Shown here in pieces: positions 18,179-25,233 of a stretch of 32,864 nt of DNA; positions within the stretch are counted from its first letter, which is position 1, and each line of letters opens with the position of its first letter. The translations under genes were made by a program, and so were the position numbers. Origin of the DNA: Prevotella sp. (GTDB lineage: Bacteria > Bacteroidota > Bacteroidia > Bacteroidales > Bacteroidaceae); contig JAEEPT010000011.1 of NCBI GenBank assembly GCA_016284895.1, positions 1 to 32,864 on the forward strand, given 5' to 3'. The notes beneath the pieces are model-generated. The model was given only the letters and a program-made list of their open reading frames with translations, was not told the origin of the DNA and ran no database searches.

Positions 18179-18186
18179 CAAAAATA
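18179..18186 (-). promoter_or_regulatory. -7-like box upstream of MNT/HEPN
   Basis: Minus-strand TATTTTTG fits TAnnTTTG; 33 bp upstream of ATG 18145. Confidence 0.5.
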
Positions 18187-18285
18187 CAAAAAAAATGCTA
18201 AACAGGCTATTTTTTTCAGAGAAATAATAGAAATCTGCGTTTGTCTTGCCCTTGATGGTGGGACGACTGCGGAGGGACGAAAAAG

Positions 18286-18344
18286 AATTATGGCCATAAT
18301 TCCGAAAATTATGGCCATAATTCTTTAAATTTTGGCTATTATTT
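18286..18344. repeat. Three palindromic sites at exact 21-bp period
   Basis: AATTATGGCCATAATT at 18287 (within 18-bp perfect palindrome GAATTATGGCCATAATTC) and at 18308; degenerate AATTTTGGCTATTATT at 18329. Confidence 0.9.
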
Positions 18345-18357
18345 TTTGCCGTCTGTT

Positions 18358-18858
18358 TTACTTCAGACCCAGCTTTGCCTTTACCTGTGCGGTGACATCG
18401 GTTGAAAGGGTGGTGTTGATGAAGGGAATGCCAGAACCCATCTCCATGATGTAGATGAAGCCGCCCTCAGTACCTACTGTCTTGATGGCATCGAGCATCT
18501 TGGTGGTGATGGCCTGCATCTTCTCGCTCTGAGCCTGCTGCAGTGCCTGCTGGTTGTCCTGATAGCTCTGCTGAATCTTCTGATACATGTCCTGCAGCTC
18601 CTGCTGACGACGCTGCTTGATGTTGTCGGGCAGTGTGGCCTGTTCCTTCTCGAATGCCTCGCCCTTCTTCTGCAGTTCGTCCTGCATCAATTTAAGGTCG
18701 GCCTCATACTGCTTTGTGAGTGCCTCAATCTCGTTGCGAGCAGTGGTGAACTCAGGCATAAGCTGAATGATCTCCTGTGTGTTTACGTGGCCGAACTTTG
18801 CCTGTGCCATAGCTGCCATAGGGAGCAGCATCATCAGTGCTAAAAAAAGTTTCTTCAT
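18358..18858 (-). CDS. OmpH/Skp-family periplasmic chaperone
   Basis: 'AQAKFGHVNTQEIIQLMPEFTTARNEIEALTKQYEADLKLMQDELQKKGEAFEKEQ', signal peptide. Confidence 0.93.
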   Translation of the reverse strand: MKKLFLALMMLLPMAAMAQAKFGHVNTQEIIQLMPEFTTARNEIEALTKQYEADLKLMQDELQKKGEAFEKEQATLPDNIKQRRQQELQDMYQKIQQSYQDNQQALQQAQSEKMQAITTKMLDAIKTVGTEGGFIYIMEMGSGIPFINTTLSTDVTAQVKAKLGLK

Positions 18859-18961
18859 TTTTGTTTTCGTTTTTTTTATTTGTGATTACTTGTTTTCCTA
18901 TTTCTTGATAGGTGATGTTCTTTTTTATATAGACTATGCAAATGGGATAAGGTTTATTTCT

Positions 18962-19477
18962 TTAGTTGGAATATCCCAGTTTACGGAGTACCTCATTGCT
19001 GATGTCGATCTTTGGTGAACCGAAGATGATACCAGTGTCGCTGGCACGGTCGAGCACGAGCTGATAGCCACGCAGGTCGGCAATATCCTTCACGGCATTA
19101 TAGACCTCTTCCTGGATGGGCGACATGAGCGATGTGCGCTTCTTGAACAGTTCGCCTTCGGGTCCGAAGTATTTGCGCTTCAGCTCGGCAGCCTGCTTCT
19201 CCTTCTCCATGATGGCATCCTGACGAGCCTTCTTCTGCTCGGCTGAGAGGAACACCACCTCGTTCTGATAGTTCTTGTACATGGTCTGAGCCTCGGTGCT
19301 CAGTGCATCGACCTCAGCCTGCCACTTGCGCGATACCTGAGACAGTTGCTCGTTGGCACGCTCATAGGCCGGTATGTTCTTAAAGATGTAGTCCATGTCG
19401 ACCAAGGCGAACTTCTGGGCATTCATCGTCATTGTTGCCATGAACATGATGGCAGTTAAAATAGCTTTTCTAATCAT
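18962..19477 (-). CDS. OmpH/Skp-family periplasmic chaperone
   Basis: 'MIRKAILTAIMFMATMTMNAQKFALVDMDYIFKNIPAYERANEQLSQVSRKWQAEVD'; start at MIRKA (19477) preferred over ORF start 19519. Confidence 0.93.
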   Translation of the reverse strand: MIRKAILTAIMFMATMTMNAQKFALVDMDYIFKNIPAYERANEQLSQVSRKWQAEVDALSTEAQTMYKNYQNEVVFLSAEQKKARQDAIMEKEKQAAELKRKYFGPEGELFKKRTSLMSPIQEEVYNAVKDIADLRGYQLVLDRASDTGIIFGSPKIDISNEVLRKLGYSN

Positions 19478-19526
19478 AACTCTCAATCCTTTATTCATCG
19501 CGGGTGAGCCGCGATACACATGAAAT

Positions 19527-19585
19527 CTTCAATTTTTCAATTTTCAATCTTCAATTTTCAATCTTCAATTTTCAATCTTCAATTT
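19527..19585. repeat. Low-complexity tandem repeat (unit CTTCAATTTTCAAT) between bamA and skp
   Basis: cttcaatttttcaattttcaatcttcaattttcaatcttcaattttcaatcttcaattt. Confidence 0.85.
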
Positions 19586-19586
19586 A

Positions 19587-22247
19587 TTAGAATTCCTGTC
19601 CGAGCACGAAGTGGAAGTTGCTGCCACCTCTCTTCTCCTGGGCAGTGCCTTGATACACTTTGTCGAAGCCGTAGGCCCAGTCGATACCCATCAATCCCAC
19701 CATTGGCAGGAAGATACGTACACCTACACCAGCCGATTTCTTCATCTCGAAGGGGTTGAACTCCTTCACGTCGTGCCATGCATTACCTGCTTCTGCAAAG
19801 GCCAGACCGTAGATGGTGGTGTTGCCCAACATGAAGGGATAGCGCAACTCCAGCGACATACGGTCGTAGGCGTAACCCTCCTGTCCGTAGGGGGTCAGCG
19901 AACCGTTCTCGTAGCCTCGCAGCCCAATGGTCTCTTCAGCATAGCTTGTTGAGTAGCCGCTCATACCGTCGCCACCCATATAGAAGGTTTCGAAGGGAGA
20001 CTTCTTATCCTTGTTGTAGCTGCCCAGAATACCGAGTTCTATGCGTGTCATGAGCACTAAGCATTTCTGTCCGTTGGTGAGTGCCGTAAAGGTACGTGCC
20101 TTGAACTTCCATTTGTGATATTCAATCCAGCGGAACTTCTGCTGTTGCTCCAGATTATACTGTTCACGGTTCTTGTTGTAGGTGGCAGTGGTAGCCAAGT
20201 TAGCATAGTCTTTGCCATCGAAGAGCGACCAGGGTGGAGTGAGCGTCACGGAGAGTGTGAACTCAGAGCCATGACGTGGGAAGAGCGGGTTGTCGGTTGA
20301 AGTACGTGTAAGTGCCAGTCCCAGGTTCAGGTTGTTACAATTACCGTTCGAGATGATAAAGTAGCGCCAGTCCTTCAGCATGTAGCGCTGATAAGAGAGC
20401 GTGGCCGACAGTTGGAAGTAGTCGTCGGGCCAGCGCAGACGCTTACCCCAGCCTATAGATGCGCCAAACAAGCGTATCGACTTGTTATCGTCGTAGTAGT
20501 TCTCGTAGTTGTTATAGTACGAGTTGTTGTAAGTGCCGTAGCCACCGTAGTAGCCATAGAGCGAGTTCATCCACGAGTTATTGTAATAAGTGCTTGACAC
20601 GTCGCTCTGCTTAGAGTAATAGACACCTACGTTGAAGGCATTGGGTCGCTTGCCACCGAACCATCCTGTAGAGTAGTTGGCACTGATAGAGCTATAGTAA
20701 CGTCCGTTGGTCTGGAAGTTCAGTCCGATTTGCTCACCGTCGCCAGCGGGCAGGATTCCACGATGAAGCTTGTTCTTACCCAGCAGGTTGCGCATGGAGA
20801 AGTTGGTGAACTTCACGCCAACGCGTCCGATGATACCCGTCTGTCCCCAACCGAGTGAGAGCTCCAGCTGGTCGTTTGACTTCTGCTGAAGGTTCCAGTT
20901 GATGTCAACCGTTCCGTCCTCATAATTAGGCTGCACATCGGGTTCCACCTTCTCAGGATCGAAGTAACCCATTGAAGCAATTTCACGAGCCGAACGCATC
21001 AGAGCATCCTTCGAGAACAAGTCGCCAGGCTTGGTACGCAGTTCGCGTCGCACCACCTCTTCATAGAGTCGGTCGTTGCCGAATATGCGCACATGGCTCA
21101 AGTGAGCCTGCGGGCCCTCTGTGATACGCATCTCAAGGTCGATAGAGTCGCCCACGATGTTGACCTCAGTAGGGTCGATGCTGGAGAACACATAGCCCGT
21201 GTTATAGTAATAGTTGCCCACGGCATCTTCGTCCTCGCGCAATCGTTTGTTCAGCAGTTTCTGGTTGTACACATCACCTTTCTTCATACCGAGCACTGCG
21301 TTCAGGTAGTCGGTGTTCACCACCGTGTTGCCCACCCAGTTCACGTTGCGCAGATAATATTTCTCTCCTTCATCGATTTTTACATAGACGTTCAAGTGCT
21401 TCGGATCGACCGTCCACACCGAGTCGTCGATGATGGTGGCATCGCGGAAGCCCAGCTCATTGTATCGTTCCAAGAGCTTCTGCTTGGCCTCGTTATAGCG
21501 TTCTGCCGTAAACTTCTTCGACTTGAAGAGGCTGTAGAACTTGCCTGTTTCATGAATTTTGCCGAAGTAGCCCTTGTTCCATATCTTTCCCTTGATTTTC
21601 TTGTCGGTGAGCTGATGGTTGCCTTCGAAGATGATTTGTTTCACTTTCATCTTCGCCTGTTTGTCCACCTTCACATCGAGCACCACCAAGTTTTTTCCCG
21701 TCACGTCATCACGCTGTACAATGTCGATGATAGCGTTTTTGTAGCCTTTCCCGTCAAAGTACTTCTTAGCCAAAATCTTCGCGCGGTCAATGAGGTTCTT
21801 GGTGAGGCTCATACCCTTAGCCATGCCTATTCGCGACTCCAGGTCCTCGCGCTCGCTCTTCTTCACACCATAATAGTTAATAGAGCTAATCTTCGGTCGC
21901 ATGGCAAGGTGTATGGTCATGTACACCTTGTGATCGATGATGCTGTCGGCTGTGATACTCACATGCGAAAACAGTCCGTGCTTCCAGTAGCGTTTCACTG
22001 CCTCGGTGACTTCAGCACCAGGGATATCGATTTCCTGCCCCACCGACAGTCCCGACAGTCCGATGACCACATAGTCCTCATAACCTTCAATGCCCTCAAC
22101 GGCCAGTCCTCCTATCTCAACGTGTCGTGGCGCGCTGCTATAGGAGACTTCCACCTGGGCTGAGGCTCCAGGAATGAAGAATGATGAATGGAGAATGAAG
22201 AATGCTGTGCAGAGCAGCAGGAACTTCGTTCTCATCCCTAACTTCAT
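19587..22247 (-). CDS. bamA: Outer membrane protein assembly factor BamA
   Basis: POTRA repeats ('INYYGVKKSEREDLESRIGMAKGMSLT', 'IIFEGNHQLTDKKIKGKI') and C-terminal barrel 'GSNFHFVLGQEF'. Start probably MKLGM (22247) or MRTKF rather than 22274. Confidence 0.94.
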   Translation of the reverse strand: MKLGMRTKFLLLCTAFFILHSSFFIPGASAQVEVSYSSAPRHVEIGGLAVEGIEGYEDYVVIGLSGLSVGQEIDIPGAEVTEAVKRYWKHGLFSHVSITADSIIDHKVYMTIHLAMRPKISSINYYGVKKSEREDLESRIGMAKGMSLTKNLIDRAKILAKKYFDGKGYKNAIIDIVQRDDVTGKNLVVLDVKVDKQAKMKVKQIIFEGNHQLTDKKIKGKIWNKGYFGKIHETGKFYSLFKSKKFTAERYNEAKQKLLERYNELGFRDATIIDDSVWTVDPKHLNVYVKIDEGEKYYLRNVNWVGNTVVNTDYLNAVLGMKKGDVYNQKLLNKRLREDEDAVGNYYYNTGYVFSSIDPTEVNIVGDSIDLEMRITEGPQAHLSHVRIFGNDRLYEEVVRRELRTKPGDLFSKDALMRSAREIASMGYFDPEKVEPDVQPNYEDGTVDINWNLQQKSNDQLELSLGWGQTGIIGRVGVKFTNFSMRNLLGKNKLHRGILPAGDGEQIGLNFQTNGRYYSSISANYSTGWFGGKRPNAFNVGVYYSKQSDVSSTYYNNSWMNSLYGYYGGYGTYNNSYYNNYENYYDDNKSIRLFGASIGWGKRLRWPDDYFQLSATLSYQRYMLKDWRYFIISNGNCNNLNLGLALTRTSTDNPLFPRHGSEFTLSVTLTPPWSLFDGKDYANLATTATYNKNREQYNLEQQQKFRWIEYHKWKFKARTFTALTNGQKCLVLMTRIELGILGSYNKDKKSPFETFYMGGDGMSGYSTSYAEETIGLRGYENGSLTPYGQEGYAYDRMSLELRYPFMLGNTTIYGLAFAEAGNAWHDVKEFNPFEMKKSAGVGVRIFLPMVGLMGIDWAYGFDKVYQGTAQEKRGGSNFHFVLGQEF

Positions 22248-22306
22248 TTTATGATATATTGATATATACTTCATCCATTAATAATTGATTAGCATCATGT
22301 ACATCT

Positions 22307-23035
22307 TCATTCTTTCATCCCTTCCACCTGAGCCTCTGTCTTTCCGAAACGTCGCTGTCGTTTCTGGTAGCTCGCAATGGCTTCATGCAGGTCTTCCTCG
22401 CTGTAGTCGGGCCAGTAAGTGTCGCAGAAGTACAGTTCTGAGTAAGCTATCTGCCACAGCAAGTAGTTAGATATGCGCAACTCACCGCCAGTTCTGATGA
22501 GCAGATCGGGGTCGGGCATAAAATTGGTGGTGAGATGTTTCGATATGCTCTCCTCGTTGATGTCCTCTGGCTTAATGCCCTCTTCAGCCATCAATCTCAC
22601 GGCATTTGTGATTTCCCAACGGCTGGAATAGCTCAGGGCCACCACCATCGTCATAGTTGTGTTGGCTGCGGTGCGCATCTCGGTCTGGCGCAACTTCTGC
22701 TGTACGTTTTCAGGCAGTCGCTTCATGTCGCCAATGACGCGGAAGCGCACGTTGTGCTTCATTAAGAGCTCGTCCTCAAGCGATGTGAGCACCAGTCCCA
22801 TAAGTGCCGATATCTCGTCGGCAGGACGATTCCAGTTCTCAGTGGAGAAGGTGTAGAGCGTGAGGTATTTCACTCCCATTCGCGTACACTCTGCCGTGAT
22901 TCTTCTCACGGCCTCAACACCAGCCTGATGGCCGTAGCTGCGCTCCTTACCACGTTCCATGGCCCAGCGACCGTTACCATCCATGATGATGGCAATGTGC
23001 TGAGGGATGCGGTCCATATCTAATTCATGCTTCAT
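22307..23035 (-). CDS. uppS: Isoprenyl (undecaprenyl diphosphate) synthase
   Basis: '[36 protein letters not shown]', '[36 protein letters not shown]'. Confidence 0.96.
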   Translation of the reverse strand: MKHELDMDRIPQHIAIIMDGNGRWAMERGKERSYGHQAGVEAVRRITAECTRMGVKYLTLYTFSTENWNRPADEISALMGLVLTSLEDELLMKHNVRFRVIGDMKRLPENVQQKLRQTEMRTAANTTMTMVVALSYSSRWEITNAVRLMAEEGIKPEDINEESISKHLTTNFMPDPDLLIRTGGELRISNYLLWQIAYSELYFCDTYWPDYSEEDLHEAIASYQKRQRRFGKTEAQVEGMKE

Positions 23036-23063
23036 AATTCACAATTCTTTGTTTCACTTCTCT

Positions 23064-23765
23064 TCACTCCTTGTGGCAAGTGGGGCACTTAGCCCAAAGG
23101 TCGTAGGTGAGGGTGACGTATAAGGTGGAGTAACAATCAGTGTTCTTAAACAGACCGCTGCTCTCTATTCCATAGGGATCGCCCATGCCGTCGAGTTTGT
23201 CTCCGCCGGTGAAGTGCATCATCCACTCCACTGCCAGGTTCAGGCGAGTCGCCAGTTTATATTTTAGTCCGATACCGATAGGCAGTTGTCCTACCATAGT
23301 ACTTTTTTTGGTGGTTTCACCGTTCTGTGTCAGTTTACTGTTGGCAAAAGCCAGTCCCAGCCCGAAGGCTACGTAAGGTGTCAGCCTTTTTGCTCCGAAG
23401 TATTCGCGTCCTGTGCCGTAGGGCCAGAAGTTATATTCGTATTTCATAGCCAAATCGACAAGCGTCGTGTTGAAATCGGCTGCATGCTCGGCTAAGCCCG
23501 GATACCATGTGCCTGCTCTGGTCGATGAGCCCGTCAGAGAGCCCAAGCCCAAGTTCAAGTTCCATGCCATGTGTGGGTTCGGCTTGAATTTCGCAATAAG
23601 CGTTCCCGTGGGCCGCAGTCCCTTCAGGGGGTTGCCGTTGAAGTCGCCCACATAGGCCATAAGCCCTACTCCGCCTCCCAGTTCAAGCCTGTATTCGGGC
23701 TCGTTCTGTGCCAAGGCTGTCCCAGCCAGGAGACACAGGCTGATGAGTGCGGCGAGCTTTTTCAT
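23064..23765 (-). CDS. PorG-like / DUF6089 outer membrane beta-barrel protein
   Basis: 'YRLELGGGVGLMAYVGDFNGNPLKGLRPTGTLIAKFKPNPHMAWNLNLGLG'; position next to uppS-bamA is typical. Confidence 0.8.
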   Translation of the reverse strand: MKKLAALISLCLLAGTALAQNEPEYRLELGGGVGLMAYVGDFNGNPLKGLRPTGTLIAKFKPNPHMAWNLNLGLGSLTGSSTRAGTWYPGLAEHAADFNTTLVDLAMKYEYNFWPYGTGREYFGAKRLTPYVAFGLGLAFANSKLTQNGETTKKSTMVGQLPIGIGLKYKLATRLNLAVEWMMHFTGGDKLDGMGDPYGIESSGLFKNTDCYSTLYVTLTYDLWAKCPTCHKE

Positions 23766-23813
23766 GTTTCCACCTTAATTTATCTGTATGCGCGCGTACG
23801 CGGAACAATTTCT

Positions 23814-25115
23814 TTAAAAGTAACTCCCTAAATAGACCATGCCGTTGGTGCCGATGGCCCAGATGCGGTTGGCGGCATCTGCACTCACGCTGTAGGCATT
23901 GGCGGGCAAGAGGAAAGTATTGTTCTCAGCCCATGTGATGCCTTGGTCTCGGGTCTGATATACGGTTGTGCCGGTTCCGAATGCCAGCAGGTTGTCCAGA
24001 TGGTTCACCATTGAGAGGTTGGCGAACAGGGGCAGAAGACTCTTGTTGGTCGTATCATAGGCAATGCACACCCATTGTCCGCCCTTACTGCTGCCATCGT
24101 AGGTACTGATCTTACGCCATACGACGCTCTTCTTACCATCGTTGCCCACGAGGAGCACGTAGTCGGTTGAAGCCATCTGTGAATACCCAATATAGGTCGA
24201 TGAGATAGCGGCTGTGGGCAGGGCTGCCTTTGACCCAATCTTCTCCACAGTCCAGTTCACGCCTTCGTCGTCGGATGCCATGATGCCCCCATCGTTGCTC
24301 AGTGCAAACATTTCCTTGGTGCCTACGCCAAACAGTTGTTTCAGTCCGGGTGTGCCAGTCATGACAATCTTCTGCCAGTGTTCTCCGTCAGACGACTTGA
24401 ACAGCTCGCCGTTGCTCAGCATGAACATGAATCCATTCTTGGTTACGATGTTCTCACAAACGGATGGTGCTATGGGCAAGGGCAGGTCGGGAGTGATGGC
24501 ATTCCACGTGGTTCCCTGATCGGTTGATTTGCCGAAGACGACGGTACCGCCTTTCACACCGAAGGTGTAGAGGTCTTGTCCGAGCGTCACCAGTCGCAGT
24601 TTGGTGTTGTCTTTCAGCATGTCCACTTCAGCCTTCTGTCGCCAGGCAAATGCTTTGTCGGCAGTTTTCTTTACGTTGAGGGTCACGGTGTAGTCGCGTG
24701 AAGCGGTGCCGTCGGAAGAGTTGATACGGAAGATGCGCGGCTTGGAAAAGTCGATGCCAGTGGCAGAAGAGTAGGCCGTCATCACGTCGCTGTCGATGTT
24801 CTTGACTTGTATGACACCGTTGTTGAGCGACTTCACTATGCAGACCACGTTGTTGATGGCTGTGCCGATGGGGAGTGAGTCACGGTTGCATATCGTTGAG
24901 TTCACCTGGTCAATCACCATTTTGTAGTTCGTTCCAGCCAGCGTAGCAACAACGTTGCTTGTTCCCGGTGTATATTGCGTCAGATCACCCAGAGTGAACT
25001 CTGTGATAGCAGTGTCATTGTAAAGAATTGTCTCTTTCTCATCCTTCTTTTTGCACGAAGTCAGCACTGCGATAGCGCATATCATGCAGAAGAGCACGTT
25101 GAATAATTTTCTCAT
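23814..25115 (-). CDS. DUF6242-like lipoprotein with BNR/YCF48-like propeller repeats
   Basis: Lipobox 'CAIAVLTSCKKKDE'; 'STDQGTTWNAIT', 'SSDGEHWQKIV', 'SDDEGVNWTVEK', 'TRDQGITWAENN'. Confidence 0.8.
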   Translation of the reverse strand: MRKLFNVLFCMICAIAVLTSCKKKDEKETILYNDTAITEFTLGDLTQYTPGTSNVVATLAGTNYKMVIDQVNSTICNRDSLPIGTAINNVVCIVKSLNNGVIQVKNIDSDVMTAYSSATGIDFSKPRIFRINSSDGTASRDYTVTLNVKKTADKAFAWRQKAEVDMLKDNTKLRLVTLGQDLYTFGVKGGTVVFGKSTDQGTTWNAITPDLPLPIAPSVCENIVTKNGFMFMLSNGELFKSSDGEHWQKIVMTGTPGLKQLFGVGTKEMFALSNDGGIMASDDEGVNWTVEKIGSKAALPTAAISSTYIGYSQMASTDYVLLVGNDGKKSVVWRKISTYDGSSKGGQWVCIAYDTTNKSLLPLFANLSMVNHLDNLLAFGTGTTVYQTRDQGITWAENNTFLLPANAYSVSADAANRIWAIGTNGMVYLGSYF

Positions 25116-25144
25116 TCTGAATGCACAAAATTATAATTCGGCTG

Positions 25145-25152
25145 CAAATTTA
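25145..25152 (-). promoter_or_regulatory. -7 box of the DUF6242-like gene
   Basis: Minus-strand TAAATTTG, about 30 nt before ATG 25115. Confidence 0.55.
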
Positions 25153-25233
25153 AGCACAAATCCTCAAAAAGCATTCATTTCCACCTCTTTATTAAACAAA
25201 ATATATGATACAAGGGCCGATTTTAAGTTGTTT

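Noticed and set aside
18124-18318. 64-aa minus-strand ORF (MAIIFGIMAIILF...)
   Set aside because: Created by reading through the palindromic repeats; overlaps the MNT start and its promoter.
21093-22163. 356-aa plus-strand ORF antisense to bamA
   Set aside because: Shadow ORF over a well-supported bamA; no recognisable domain.
23064-25115. T9SS gene cluster
   Set aside because: Only one PorG-like protein is present; no porK/L/M/N or sov homologues seen in the window.
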